NCBI RefSeq assembly: GCF_024699925.1 | Contig: NZ_JAJOMX010000005.1 | Location: forward strand, 139,181-203,180 | Length of the DNA: 64,000 bases | Direction: 5' to 3' | Source of the DNA: Mesorhizobium sp. J428 | GTDB taxonomy: Bacteria > Pseudomonadota > Alphaproteobacteria > Rhizobiales > Rhizobiaceae | In this document: positions 7,828-17,091 of the stretch, piece by piece | Layout: the number at the start of each line of letters is the position of its first letter | Position numbering within the stretch: position 1 is the first letter of the stretch | Notes under the pieces: generated by a model | Databases searched by the model: none | What the model was told of the DNA's origin: nothing | What the model saw: the letters and a program-made list of their open reading frames with translations, nothing else | Made by a program: the position numbers and the translations under genes

Positions 7828-8769
7828 TTACGCGCCGGCCTCCGTGAACCGCCACACCGGGATGCCGAGGCGGCGGGCCTTGTCAGCCAGGTTCTCGGTG
7901 ATGCCCGAGCCGGGGAAGACGATCAGCCCGTAGGGCATCACCGAAAGAAGCTGGTCGTTGCGCCGAAACGGGGCGGCCTTGGCGTGCCGGTTCCAGTCCG
8001 GCTTGAAGGCGATCTGCGTGACCTTCCGGCTCTCGGCCCAGCAGGCGGCGATGCGCTCGGCTCCGCGCGGGCTGCCGCCGTGCAGCAGCACCATATCCGG
8101 GTGCTTCTCGCGGGCCTTGTCGAGCGCATCCCAGATCCGCTCGTGATCGTTGCAGTCGAGGCCGCCGGCAAAGGCGATCTTGGTGCCGGCCGGCACGAGC
8201 ACCTCGGTCTCGGCGTGGCGGCGGGCGGCCAGGAAGTCGCGACTGTCGATGACCGCTGACGTCATCGCCTGATGGTTGACCTTGGAACCGGTGCGTGGCC
8301 GCCAGGCCGATCCCGTTTGCGCCTCGTAGAGGTCGGCGGCCTCGTCGCGCATGATTTCCAGCACGTTGCGGCGCTCGACATAGGTGATGCCCTCGGCCGT
8401 GAGCCGTTCCAGCTCGACGGACTTCACCTCCGAGCCATCCTGCTCTTCCTGACTCGATCGCTGCGCTTCCTCGTTGCGGTCGAGGTTGCGGGCGACGCGC
8501 TCGGCGGCGCGGTGGAAGAGATTGGCGAACGACCAGAGCAGGTCGTCGAGGTCGGGTTCGAGCCTGGTGTCGCCGAGCATGCCGGCGAAGGTCTCGACAA
8601 TCCCGGCGAGACCGGCCCGGATCACCTCATGGTCGGGCAGCGGCCGCGGGTCCGGCTCGTCCTGATGCGGACGGTGGCCGTACATCTGCAGCTCGAGGAT
8701 GACGCGGTCGGTCGGCGAGGAGGCGTGGTAGGGCTCGTAGGCGTCGTCGAAGGGAAGCTCGTAGGTCAT
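7828..8769 (-). CDS. DUF2493 (YspA-like, SLOG superfamily) protein
   Basis: 313 residues from ATG 8769. The N-terminal ~170 residues are helical and charged. From about residue 180 a Rossmann-like domain begins: KIAFAGGLDCNDHERIWDAL, then MVLLHGGSPRGAERIAACWA, FKPDWNRHAKAAPFRRNDQL, and VFPGSGITENLADKARRLGI. The GG-hD, HGGS-RGAE, FxPDW and PGSG-T motifs are diagnostic of DUF2493/YspA, a SLOG-type nucleotide-derivative-binding family common on alphaproteobacterial plasmids. The stop codon lies inside an inverted repeat (GGCGCG-taa-GCGCC) that could act as a terminator. A companion SLOG gene lies immediately downstream. Ligand unknown. Confidence 0.85.
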   Translation of the reverse strand: MTYELPFDDAYEPYHASSPTDRVILELQMYGHRPHQDEPDPRPLPDHEVIRAGLAGIVETFAGMLGDTRLEPDLDDLLWSFANLFHRAAERVARNLDRNEEAQRSSQEEQDGSEVKSVELERLTAEGITYVERRNVLEIMRDEAADLYEAQTGSAWRPRTGSKVNHQAMTSAVIDSRDFLAARRHAETEVLVPAGTKIAFAGGLDCNDHERIWDALDKAREKHPDMVLLHGGSPRGAERIAACWAESRKVTQIAFKPDWNRHAKAAPFRRNDQLLSVMPYGLIVFPGSGITENLADKARRLGIPVWRFTEAGA

Positions 8770-9027
8770 GGCGGGTTTCCGTCGGTTGTGGCCGCGCCTG
8801 TCGCGGCCTGACAGCGCATCCCGGCCGCGCCCCGAGCGCGGCCGCACCGAAGGCCGAAGCGAGGCGGAGGACGGCGCAGCCGTTGCGGCCGTGACCGGGG
8901 GGTGGCAGGGATCGCCCCTCAGGCAGGCCGCGGGCGCGGCCTCTCCGGCGGACCGCCGCCATGCCTGCGAGACTTCCGATGATGCTGCCCTGCCCGCCTG
9001 CCGGCAGATGCCTATCGGTTGGGCCGC

Positions 9028-10086
9028 TCATCCGGACGGCAGGAAGCGACCGGCATCCTCCGGGATTAGCTGATTACCGAGCCATGCGGCGAGATGAGCA
9101 GGGCCGAGATGGCGCAGATCGTCGTTGAAGTCACCGAGCTGCGGCCGCAGCGACAGAGCGAGGATCCCGGCCTCGCCTGCGCGCTGGCTGAGACGTTCGA
9201 TGCCGTGCCGGCCGGCGGCGTCGGCATCGGCCGCGATGTAAAGGCGACGGCAGCCAGGCGGGAAGGTGAGGCCGGCGAGGTGATTTGCCGAGGTGGCGGC
9301 GGCCACCGGCAGCGCCGGCATCACCGTGCGCAGCGACGCCATCGTCTCAAAACCCTCGCCGGCGGCCATGACCGGAACGGGCTTGCCGGGATCGAGGCCG
9401 AGCCAGATGCCGTTGCCCAGGAGATGACCGAGCGAGCGGCGGGGGTCGGCAATCCGCGCCTTGCCAACCTTGCCGCTCGGATCGAGCCCAGAGGACAGAT
9501 AAGTGCGCTGCAGGCCGCTGATGCGTCCGTCCAGACTGGTAACGGCCGCGATCAATGCGGGCAGGGTCAGCGTCTTGGCCGTCACGAGATCGCGGTAATA
9601 GCAGCCGGGGTGAAAGCGCAGGGCGCGCTCACGCGCGGTCAAGAGAATGCCGCGGCCAGCGAGATAACGTTCGGCAAGCGAGCCGGCGATCGGCTGCGAC
9701 ATGGCGAACAGGCGACACGCCGCCTCGGGAGAGCCGCTTGCCGCGGCAGGCTGGTGCCGCGCACCAGGGTTCTGGGCCTGCGGTCGCGGCATGGCGAGGA
9801 AGCGCAGCGCTTCATCCACGACATCGCGGAACTCGACGAGGCCGCAGCTTTCGCGGATGACATCGAGCAGATCGCCGTATTCGGACGTCGCCTCGTCCAC
9901 CCACTTGCCAGCCGGGCCCTTGGCATTGGATTTCAGCCGCACATGCAGGGAGCGGCCGCGCGTGTTGCGGACATCACCGACGATCCAGTGATTGCCGGAG
10001 CGATGACCGTTGGAGAGGTATTCGCGGCACACCGCCTCGGCATGTTCGCCGAGACGGCGTGCCAGCTCGGAGGCCGAGCCGTTCAT
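9028..10086 (-). CDS. toprim-domain plasmid primase-like protein
   Basis: 352 residues. The first ~130 carry a DUF7146-like helical and zinc-finger-free region including NHWIVGDVRN and the GKWVDEATSEYGDLLDVI signature seen in plasmid DNA primase/helicase-like proteins. The toprim core follows: VMAAGEGFETMASLR (conserved Glu near residue 240) and RLYIAADADAAGRHG (the DxD pair near residue 285). Toprim proteins of this family are element-encoded and presumed to act in DNA replication or strand processing after transfer. Start ATG 10086 is 6 nt after GGAGG. It follows the strawberry-notch gene by 12 bp and is probably cotranscribed with it. No helicase domain is present. Confidence 0.85.
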   Translation of the reverse strand: MNGSASELARRLGEHAEAVCREYLSNGHRSGNHWIVGDVRNTRGRSLHVRLKSNAKGPAGKWVDEATSEYGDLLDVIRESCGLVEFRDVVDEALRFLAMPRPQAQNPGARHQPAAASGSPEAACRLFAMSQPIAGSLAERYLAGRGILLTARERALRFHPGCYYRDLVTAKTLTLPALIAAVTSLDGRISGLQRTYLSSGLDPSGKVGKARIADPRRSLGHLLGNGIWLGLDPGKPVPVMAAGEGFETMASLRTVMPALPVAAATSANHLAGLTFPPGCRRLYIAADADAAGRHGIERLSQRAGEAGILALSLRPQLGDFNDDLRHLGPAHLAAWLGNQLIPEDAGRFLPSG

Positions 10087-10098
10087 GATCGCCTCCAA

Positions 10099-13000
10099 TC
10101 ACGCTGCCGCCGTGCGGTCGGTGACCCCGACCAGCGTGTGGCGATCGAAAAGTGAGGCAAGGATGGCGGAGCCTTGCCCACCCGTTGGGATGAACAATCG
10201 CAGCTTCCAGGAGATGATTTCGGAGATCAGGCCGAGGGCCTTGAGACGCGGAATCATCGCGTCGGTGAAGCCGATCAATTCGACGCGATAGTCGCTCATG
10301 ACGCGGCTGCGGCGCAGGATCAGGCCATCGGCAAGCTGCAGTCCGATCCGTCCTTCGACTAGCCCGGTCCAGGCGTCCTCCAGTGCTAGCGTCGGCATGT
10401 TGTCTATACCGAGATTGCGCAACATGGTCGCCACCATCGTCGGCGCGATGTGGCGGCCGATGATGCGTTCGCCCGCGTCGGTCTGGATCCGGTAGACCTG
10501 GCAATCATGGTCAGGCAGACGCCGCCAGATCGGCAGGAGGAGTCCCGTGACGATGTGGAATGTGCTGGTGGTGAACTCCGGGACGGCGGCGACCTCCGTC
10601 TGCCACAACTCGCAGAACAGCTTTCGGTCGGCCGGCTGCCAATGGGTTTCGGCAAGGGCGTCGAGGCCGAAGCGCAGCTCGTCGGTCGGCCGAAGCAAGC
10701 GCACGCGGTGTTCGACAGTGCCATCGTCGAGCATGAGGCTCGCGGTCGGAAGCTGGATCGCCGCGCGGCTCGATCGCGTGTTGACCAGCAGGACCGATTG
10801 CGGCTCCGCACGTGCGATAGCCAGTGCGTCGACCAGGCCGAGCGGGAGAATGCGGTCTTTGCGCGCGACGGTGAGCACGTGTGACTGCGCACCTGAGACC
10901 GGGTGGGTGTAGACGGTCCTGCGGTCGGTGACGACGATGCTTTCCGCCGTGATCGTCTCCAGCCCCTTGTCGTAGGCGCCGGCGGCAATGGCGCCCTCAA
11001 CCTTCGCCGCCATCAACTGCTCGAACACTTCGAAGAGCAGATTCTGGGTTTCGATACGCAGGGCCAGCAGCCGGTTGAGCCAGGTCGTGATCGGCGGCAG
11101 CTCGTCGCGCAAACCGCCCTCGTCCGTGGTCAGCGACAGGCCGGTGACTGTCTCGAAACTCGTGAGCGAGCAGCCCTCGATCTTGCCGTGGTGCAGCAGC
11201 CAGTAGAACTGGCGTAGTGCGGCGCGGGCATAGGGGCTTTCCAGATTGTCCTCGGACCGGAACAGCCCTGCGCCGCCGGTCTGGCGCTGGCCGCGCGTAA
11301 TCGCGCCCAACGTGTCGAGCCGTCGTGCGATGGTCGACAGGAAGCGCTTGCCCGCCTTCACATTGGCGGCCATCGGCCGGAACAGAGGCGACTGCGCCTG
11401 GTTGGTGCGATGGGTCCGTCCGAGACCCTGGATCGCATTGTCGGCGCGCCAGCCGGCTTCCAACAGATAGTGCTTGCGCAGCCTCTGGTTCCTGGCCCCA
11501 AGATCGGCGTGATAGGAGCGACCAGTGCCGCCGGCGTCGGAAAAGATCAGCACGCTTTTGTCGTCATCCATGAAGCTCTGGGTCTCGGCGAGATTGGCCG
11601 AACCCGGACGGTTCTCGACGGCGAGCCGGTCGATGCCGTCGCGGCCGGTCTTCCTGACGGTACGGCGCGAGCGCCCGGTCACCTCGGCAACGGTGTCGGT
11701 GCCGAAATGATGGATGATCTGATCGAGCGCGCTGCCGACTGGCGGCAGCGAGGCCAGCCTTTCGATCATTTCGTCACGCCGGCGCACCGCCTCCCGGCAC
11801 TGCACCGGATTGCCATCGGCGTCATGCACGGGCCGCGAATAAACATTGCCCTCGGCGTCCGAATATTCCTCGAACAGTTGCGTCGGGAACGAGTGCATCA
11901 AATACCCGCCGACGTATTCGCGTGGCGTCACATCGACATGGAGATCGGACCATTCCTCGGTCGGGATTTCCGCCAACCGCCGTTCCATCAGCGCCTCGCC
12001 AGTCGAGACGATCTGCACCACCGCGGAATGGCCATCGGCCCGGTCCTTCTCGATCGCGCCGATCAGCGTCGGCGTCATCATCGAGGTGATGAGGTGATTG
12101 AAGAAGCGCTGCTTGGTGCTCTCGAAGGCCGAGCGCGCTGCGGCCTTGGCGTTGCGGTTCAGCGTGCCGGCATCGCTTGTGATGTTCGTTGCTTCGAGCG
12201 CCGCGGTCAGGTTGTTATGAATGACCTGGAAGGCGTCCGCATAGGCATTGTAGATACGGATCTGCTCGTCGGTCAGTTCGTGCTCGAGCAGGTCGTATTC
12301 GACGCCGTCATAGGAGAGCGAGCGCGACGTGTAGAGCCCGAGCGACTTGAGGTCGCGCGCGAGCACTTCCATCGCCGCCACCCCGCCGTCCTCGATCGCC
12401 GCGACGAACTCGGCACGGTTGGCGAACGGAAAATCCTCGCTACCCCAGATGCCGAGGCGCTGCGCATAGGCAAGGTTCTCGACGGCGGTCGCCCCTGTTG
12501 CCGAGACATAGACGATGCGGGCGTCGGGCAGCGCATGCTGCAGGCGCAAGCCCGCCCTGCCTTGTTGTGAGGGAGCCACTTCACCGCGCTCGCTCTTGCC
12601 GCCGGCGGCATTGGCCATAGCGTGGGCTTCATCAAACACCACCACGCCACCGAAGTCCTTTCCGACCCAGTCGATGATCTGGGCGATGCGGGATTTCTTG
12701 CCGTCGCGCTCCTGCGAGCGGAGTGTGGCGTAGGTTGTGAACAGGATGCCTTCGGCAAGGCGGATCGGTGTGCCCTGCCGATAGCGCGAGAGAGGCTGGA
12801 CGAGAAGGCGCTCCTGTCCGAGCGCTGCCCAGTCGCGCTGGGCGTCTTCCAGAAGCTTGTCCGATTTGGAAATCCAGATCGCGCGGCGACGGCCTTGCAG
12901 CCAGTTGTCGAGAATTATTCCGGCAACCTGTCGTCCCTTGCCGCAGCCGGTTCCATCGCCCAAAAACCATCCACGGCGGAAGCGGACGGCGTTCTCGGCG

Positions 13001-14556
13001 CCTTCGGGGGCGGCCGAGACGACATCGCAGGTTTCGTCGACCGTCCACGTGCCGGAGAGGTGACCGGAATGCGCCTCACCGGCATAGATCACACTTTCGA
13101 TCTGGGCGTCGGACAGCTTGCCCTCGTCGACGATCGCATCCGGCAGGAGGGGCCGGTAGGACGGCTTCGGCGGCGCGACCGCAGCCATGGCGGCTGACTG
13201 AACGAGGGCTGTCGGATGCGGTTTGGCGCGCGCGATGTGGATCGACTGGAGCGCGTAGGGCTCGTAGATCGTGTCAGTGAGCCGGCCGCCCTCCTCCGGC
13301 ATCCAGTCGCGCAGTTCATAGGCAAGCGGATCGGCAGGCGTGGCGTCTGGCACGACCGGTCGGGTGGGCTTCGCCCGGGCAACCGGACGGGCCGGCCGGG
13401 TGGTCTTCGCAACGGACGCCGCAACTGCGACGGGTGCGGCTCCCGGCGCGGATCGCGCGGCCATCTGAATGGCGGCATGGCGCAGGATGTCGCTCGATAG
13501 GGCACCGATCGAGTCCGGAAAGCCGCCCGGTGCGCGGGGCGGAAGGGCGGATACCCACGACAGCAGCGTTTCAACGTCTAAGGCCTTGCCCGGCGACGCA
13601 ACGAATCCGGACGGGTCTGCCGCGGGCACCTTGTCGATGATCGTCAGGCGGGTTTCGGCCGTGGTGCCATGGCGGGCATAAACACGGCCATCGATCGCGG
13701 CTGTGAAGATGATCCTGCCCTGCTGCTGGAGCCCCTCGAAGGCAGGCCGCCATTTGGGATTCTCCGGCGAGAGCCCGGTGCCGGTGATGGCGACAAGTCG
13801 CCCGCGGGCGCGCAGCCGGGCGAATGCGGAGGACAGGTGCCGCCATGCCGCATCGGCGACATGGCCGTCGACATAGGCTCCGACGGTAAAGGGCGGGTTC
13901 ATAAGGACGACGGAGGGCTGCACCGCCGCATCGAGATGATCGTCGATATGGGCTGCGTCGTGCCGGGAAACGGGGGCACGCGGAAACAGCAGGCCGAGCA
14001 GATCGGCGCGCGTCGCGGCAAGCTCGTTGAGGGCGATCGAGGCTCGGGCGATCTCAGAATGGACGGCGAGAAGGCCTGTGCCGGCCGAGGGTTCGAGAAC
14101 GATGTCCGAAGAGGAGATCGCGGCTGCGTGCGCGGTGACGAAGGAGAGCAGCAGGGGCGTCGACAGCTGCTGCATGGCCTGGCTCTCGTCCGAGCGGCGC
14201 GTGTGGGTGGGAACAAGTTCGGCGATACGCCTCATCATCCCCAGTGTCGCCTGCGGCGTGGCGGACCGAGACAGGATCGTCGGTCCGAAGCGGCGCAGAA
14301 ACAGAACCTGGGCGGCTTCGAGCGCCTCATAGGCGTCTTTCCAGACCCAGAAACCTTGTGCGTCGGTGCCGCCGAAGCTGTCGGTCATGGCCGTGCGTAA
14401 TGCCGCGGTGGTGATGGCTTTGCCCTGTTCGAGAAAGGGCAAGAGCGACACTGCCGCCCGGTGAAACGCCTGGGCGGTGTCGATGGCGTCGGATGCTGGT
14501 GCGGCAAGGGGAGCGGCCGTCCGGGCGACGGCCAATGGGCCCGAAACAATGTTCAT
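10099..14556 (-). CDS. strawberry-notch-like helicase with N-terminal methyltransferase fold
   Basis: 1485 residues from ATG 14556 (AAGGACATCTCC upstream). Region 1 (about 110-350) is an amino-methyltransferase-like fold: LEPSAGTGLLAV near 155 (SAM motif I) and NPPF near 221 (motif IV). Region 2 is a superfamily-2 helicase: Walker A-like GDGTGCGKGRQ near 534, DEAH near 641, SATGATAVEN near 690, and a C-terminal helicase lobe with QGLGRTHRTNQAQ near 1042. The remaining ~400 residues match the strawberry-notch C-terminal part. Such very large Sno proteins are a hallmark of alphaproteobacterial conjugative elements. Role inferred: remodelling or protecting transferred DNA; the methyltransferase might act as an anti-restriction modification. 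Confidence 0.9.
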   Translation of the reverse strand: MNIVSGPLAVARTAAPLAAPASDAIDTAQAFHRAAVSLLPFLEQGKAITTAALRTAMTDSFGGTDAQGFWVWKDAYEALEAAQVLFLRRFGPTILSRSATPQATLGMMRRIAELVPTHTRRSDESQAMQQLSTPLLLSFVTAHAAAISSSDIVLEPSAGTGLLAVHSEIARASIALNELAATRADLLGLLFPRAPVSRHDAAHIDDHLDAAVQPSVVLMNPPFTVGAYVDGHVADAAWRHLSSAFARLRARGRLVAITGTGLSPENPKWRPAFEGLQQQGRIIFTAAIDGRVYARHGTTAETRLTIIDKVPAADPSGFVASPGKALDVETLLSWVSALPPRAPGGFPDSIGALSSDILRHAAIQMAARSAPGAAPVAVAASVAKTTRPARPVARAKPTRPVVPDATPADPLAYELRDWMPEEGGRLTDTIYEPYALQSIHIARAKPHPTALVQSAAMAAVAPPKPSYRPLLPDAIVDEGKLSDAQIESVIYAGEAHSGHLSGTWTVDETCDVVSAAPEGAENAVRFRRGWFLGDGTGCGKGRQVAGIILDNWLQGRRRAIWISKSDKLLEDAQRDWAALGQERLLVQPLSRYRQGTPIRLAEGILFTTYATLRSQERDGKKSRIAQIIDWVGKDFGGVVVFDEAHAMANAAGGKSERGEVAPSQQGRAGLRLQHALPDARIVYVSATGATAVENLAYAQRLGIWGSEDFPFANRAEFVAAIEDGGVAAMEVLARDLKSLGLYTSRSLSYDGVEYDLLEHELTDEQIRIYNAYADAFQVIHNNLTAALEATNITSDAGTLNRNAKAAARSAFESTKQRFFNHLITSMMTPTLIGAIEKDRADGHSAVVQIVSTGEALMERRLAEIPTEEWSDLHVDVTPREYVGGYLMHSFPTQLFEEYSDAEGNVYSRPVHDADGNPVQCREAVRRRDEMIERLASLPPVGSALDQIIHHFGTDTVAEVTGRSRRTVRKTGRDGIDRLAVENRPGSANLAETQSFMDDDKSVLIFSDAGGTGRSYHADLGARNQRLRKHYLLEAGWRADNAIQGLGRTHRTNQAQSPLFRPMAANVKAGKRFLSTIARRLDTLGAITRGQRQTGGAGLFRSEDNLESPYARAALRQFYWLLHHGKIEGCSLTSFETVTGLSLTTDEGGLRDELPPITTWLNRLLALRIETQNLLFEVFEQLMAAKVEGAIAAGAYDKGLETITAESIVVTDRRTVYTHPVSGAQSHVLTVARKDRILPLGLVDALAIARAEPQSVLLVNTRSSRAAIQLPTASLMLDDGTVEHRVRLLRPTDELRFGLDALAETHWQPADRKLFCELWQTEVAAVPEFTTSTFHIVTGLLLPIWRRLPDHDCQVYRIQTDAGERIIGRHIAPTMVATMLRNLGIDNMPTLALEDAWTGLVEGRIGLQLADGLILRRSRVMSDYRVELIGFTDAMIPRLKALGLISEIISWKLRLFIPTGGQGSAILASLFDRHTLVGVTDRTAAA

Positions 14557-14573
14557 GGAGATGTCCTTCGCGA

Positions 14574-14604
14574 GAGAGAGTGTCTGCCCCGCCGGCACTC
14601 TCTG
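14574..14604. repeat. stem-loop upstream of the strawberry-notch gene
   Basis: AGAGAGTG (14574-14581) and CACTCTCT (14597-14604) form an 8-bp stem in the leader of the 10099-14556 gene. The rest of 14605-14814 shows no gene; it separates divergent transcription units and should hold both promoters. Confidence 0.45.
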
Positions 14605-14814
14605 TGCCCCGGCCGGGCCGCGCTCCTTCCGGCCCCGCTCTTCCTCTTGCGACGAGAAGCGAGATGTGGCGAAAGGCTGTTCGATAGGAAAGCTGCAGAC
14701 TACCGAGCGGCTCGAGGTCGCGGCTGCGGTGGGAATGGTGGACCGCTGTGCGTGACCGAAGTAGATGACGACTGGATCCCGCAGCTGGATCGATTCTCAC
14801 AAGGGAACGCGTTT

Positions 14815-15222
14815 ATGAAACGACCCACGCGACCTTTCGTCGTGGAAGTGAAGAAGAAGCGTGGCAGTCCGGCAAAACCGCGATCGATCTGGGGCGATCT
14901 GGATCTTTCGGCTTTAGCGGCAGACCCGTCGCCCGTTACCGCGTTGACCTCTGAGCCGGTCGGGAACGATCCCGATCCGGCCGTCGAGATTGACCGCGCG
15001 ACCGGTACCGCCACCTCAATCGATACTCAGTCGGAAGACGGTGATGCACATGCCGTTGCCGATGCAAACCTTGCCGAACCGCATCCGGCTGAGGTCGCGA
15101 CGGAAGGCGCTGTCGACGAGCCTGCGCGGTCGCCTCGAAAACGTGTCGGAGGGCGCGACGAACCAACGTTGCCCCGTGGGCAGCGCTGGAAACGTCGACT
15201 GCCAAAAGCTCTTCGTCTGTGA
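14815..15222 (+). CDS. hypothetical protein, basic N-terminus
   Basis: 135 residues from ATG 14815, with a weak AAGGGAA ribosome site 8 nt upstream. The first ~30 residues are strongly basic (KRPTRPFVVEVKKKRGSPAK, then SIWGDLDL). The middle is acidic and low-complexity (Asp/Glu/Ala), and the C-terminus is basic again (RKRVGGRDEPTLPRGQRWKR). It diverges from the strawberry-notch operon. The pattern of a basic head with a disordered centre suggests a DNA- or protein-binding adaptor, but I do not recognise a family. An open frame upstream to 14461 is probably not translated. Confidence 0.6.
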   Translation: MKRPTRPFVVEVKKKRGSPAKPRSIWGDLDLSALAADPSPVTALTSEPVGNDPDPAVEIDRATGTATSIDTQSEDGDAHAVADANLAEPHPAEVATEGAVDEPARSPRKRVGGRDEPTLPRGQRWKRRLPKALRL

Positions 15223-15407
15223 CATGGCGGTTTTCTCACCCACGGTAGTCTGTTGCGGAGCGCACAGCATGGCTGTGGGAGCGATTTTCGAGATCGGTGC
15301 CAGCGTCGGCCTTTTGCTGCTGTTCGAACCGGATATCGAACTCGGCCTGCCGGCGGGGAGCGATGGAGCACACGCCGGCGCTCGCCGACCTTTCGGCGTC
15401 GAGGTGC

Positions 15408-15839
15408 CTATGTGATTTGTATGGTTCTGGACGGCTGGGTGTCGGCCGGTCGGATTCGGTCAACGACGAATACCTCGTCTGAATTCGCCTCGAACAGCAT
15501 CAGGATATGGTCGCCGACGGTGACACAGTCGTTGATCCAGTGACGATCGGCATCGCGGTAATTTCGCCGCGCGATCGGGCGGACATAGAAGATGGTGAAA
15601 TGCGATAGCGTTTCGCCATTCGGCGCGGCGTAGTGTTCCTTCACGTCGATCACGACGCCGCCGGTGCTGTAGAAGGTCGAGACCGTGTCGCCGGGCCTGA
15701 CCAGATCGCCGACGGTTGGGCAGCCCGGCGGCGTGCGCCGGTAACGGCGGCGATCGGGAACACCTAGTCTGGCGGTATAGGTCGAGTGCGCCTCCCAGAT
15801 GTGTTTGGCGGTCGGGGACTGCTTATGATGGCTCCGCAT
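15408..15839 (-). CDS. conserved hypothetical protein
   Basis: 143 residues. ATG 15839 overlaps the end of the upstream DUF1419-like gene by 17 bp and is preceded by GAGGGGAGGGG within that gene, so the two are translationally linked. It has a basic N-terminal 40 residues, then a beta-rich acidic domain (GDLVRPGDTVSTFYSTGGVV, TIFYVRPIARRNYRD, DHILMLFEANSDEVFVVDRI). The composition suggests a small SH3-like or barrel fold. No known motif. 15223-15407 downstream contains nothing recognisable. Confidence 0.65.
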   Translation of the reverse strand: MRSHHKQSPTAKHIWEAHSTYTARLGVPDRRRYRRTPPGCPTVGDLVRPGDTVSTFYSTGGVVIDVKEHYAAPNGETLSHFTIFYVRPIARRNYRDADRHWINDCVTVGDHILMLFEANSDEVFVVDRIRPADTQPSRTIQIT

Positions 15840-16452
15840 CGCTCGCCCCTCCCCTCCTCGACCGTGCGCGGACGTTCTGCATTCGGCTGTCTATCTCTTC
15901 GTCGGAGAGATCCTCCAGGAGCTTGAGGGTGGTGCCCTGCCCGACGGCGTGAACAAGGATGGTCCGCTTGCTGTGATGTTCGACGAGCCAGGCGTCCGGG
16001 TTTGCCTCGCCGGCGATGCCCCTGAAGTCGGCATTGGTGGCGGACCAGATCGCCTCGAGCTTTTCCTCGCGCGTCATGCTGTCGACGGCGCCCGTCTCGT
16101 GGGCGATGATGGCCGCGCGCATGGTGTCCGGACTGCGTTTGTCGGAGAGGTCGCAGAAGCCGTGGAACCACCGTTCGCGACCGCGGATCCTCATCGCGCA
16201 AAACACGCTTGTGACATTGCCGGCCTTGAATTCGGACATGCCGAACATGCCCGTGCGCATGAAAAGCGGCGGCAGGAGAGCGAGCATGAAGTGGTATTGC
16301 TCGGCGGCAATCTCGAAATATTCGCCCGTATAGGGCGTGCCGGAAATTGGATCGACACCAGGAGTGTCCTTATGCCGGTTGAAAAGCTGGAACATCTGCT
16401 CGCGCGTTGCGACGCCGTCGAACACCTTGCGGAACGGTGGGGGTGAGGTCAT
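15823..16452 (-). CDS. DUF1419 family protein
   Basis: 209 residues from ATG 16452, with AGGAGAACC upstream. It matches what I know of DUF1419 proteins of Rhizobiales: PPPFRKVFDGVATREQMFQL near the start, then GEYFEIAAEQYHFMLALLPP, LFMRTGMFGMSEFKAGNVTS, RWFHGFCDLSDKRSPDTMRA, and a C-terminal helix LKLLEDLSDEEIDSRM. It is cytoplasmic, with no catalytic motif seen and unknown function, and is largely confined to plasmids and islands. It is cotranscribed with the overlapping 15408-15839 gene. A GC-rich hairpin precedes it at 16504. Confidence 0.72.
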   Translation of the reverse strand: MTSPPPFRKVFDGVATREQMFQLFNRHKDTPGVDPISGTPYTGEYFEIAAEQYHFMLALLPPLFMRTGMFGMSEFKAGNVTSVFCAMRIRGRERWFHGFCDLSDKRSPDTMRAAIIAHETGAVDSMTREEKLEAIWSATNADFRGIAGEANPDAWLVEHHSKRTILVHAVGQGTTLKLLEDLSDEEIDSRMQNVRARSRRGGASDAEPS

Positions 16453-16503
16453 GGAGGTTCTCCTGAGCGCAGGTCGACGCGTGCGGCGTGACCTGGAACG
16501 AAG

Positions 16504-16527
16504 GAGCCCGGCGCGATGGCCGGGCTC
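16504..16527. repeat. GC-rich stem-loop in the 16452/16615 gap
   Basis: GAGCCCGGC-gcgatg-GCCGGGCTC is a perfect 9-bp hairpin between two leftward genes. It is similar in sequence and placement to those at 17029 and 17598. Confidence 0.55.
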
Positions 16528-16614
16528 GGGATGAATGGGATGGTGATCGAGATGCGGATAGCGCGGATGACCGTGGGCGTTGACGGCGCCGGCTGTCGTC
16601 CTCGTCGGCCAGAT

Positions 16615-17007
16615 TCAGGCCGCGTACTGTCTGGCCGGAAGCGCACCGTCTCGGCCCACGCCGGTGATGGCGCGGACAGCCGCGGCGAGTGCCGGAATGT
16701 CGTCGAGCATGCCGAGTGCGACGAAGTGGTTGGCCCCGCTGGTATAGTCCTTTCGGCCCTTGCAGGTCCGGATCAGGATGCCATGACCCGAGGACATTCC
16801 GAACTGCCCGACCTGAATATATGCCCGGTCATGGTGCAGGGTGATTTCGCCGGAGACGGCGATACCCGCTCTGTTCGAGCGAAGGTCAAAGCTGCCCGGC
16901 GGCAAGGCAAGTTCGGCGGCAAGCTTCTTCAGCCGCGAGCGGGCTACCGTGTGAAAACGTCTCTTCTGTTGCTCGTCGTAGGAGCAGCTTCTGTTCCAGT
17001 CGAACAT
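16615..17007 (-). CDS. hypothetical protein
   Basis: 130 residues from ATG 17007, chosen because GGAG lies 5 nt upstream; an ATG four codons earlier at 17019 has no such site. The N-terminal half is basic and helical (SCSYDEQQKRRFHTVARSRL). The second half is beta-rich with AGIAVSGEITLHHDRAYIQV and HGILIRTCKGRKDYTSGANH. No signal peptide or domain I recognise. One of a run of small leftward backbone genes separated by GC-rich hairpins. Confidence 0.65.
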   Translation of the reverse strand: MFDWNRSCSYDEQQKRRFHTVARSRLKKLAAELALPPGSFDLRSNRAGIAVSGEITLHHDRAYIQVGQFGMSSGHGILIRTCKGRKDYTSGANHFVALGMLDDIPALAAAVRAITGVGRDGALPARQYAA

Positions 17008-17028
17008 GTCGATCTCCATAAAACGGAA

Positions 17029-17063
17029 CAGGCCCGGCGATCGCTTGCGCGATGCCGGGCCTG
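17029..17063. repeat. long GC-rich stem-loop in the 17007/17092 gap
   Basis: CAGGCCCGGC (17029-17038) pairs with GCCGGGCCTG (17054-17063); the stem extends inward through ATCGC/GCGAT with one bulge, giving about 15 bp around a TTGC loop. It could terminate the upstream leftward gene or attenuate the next. Confidence 0.55.
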
Positions 17064-17091
17064 CTCTCGGTTGCTCTATGCGGTGAAACGG

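Noticed and set aside
11410-12570. Rightward open frame of 386 codons inside the strawberry-notch gene
   Set aside because: Antisense to the helicase core; no recognisable domain.
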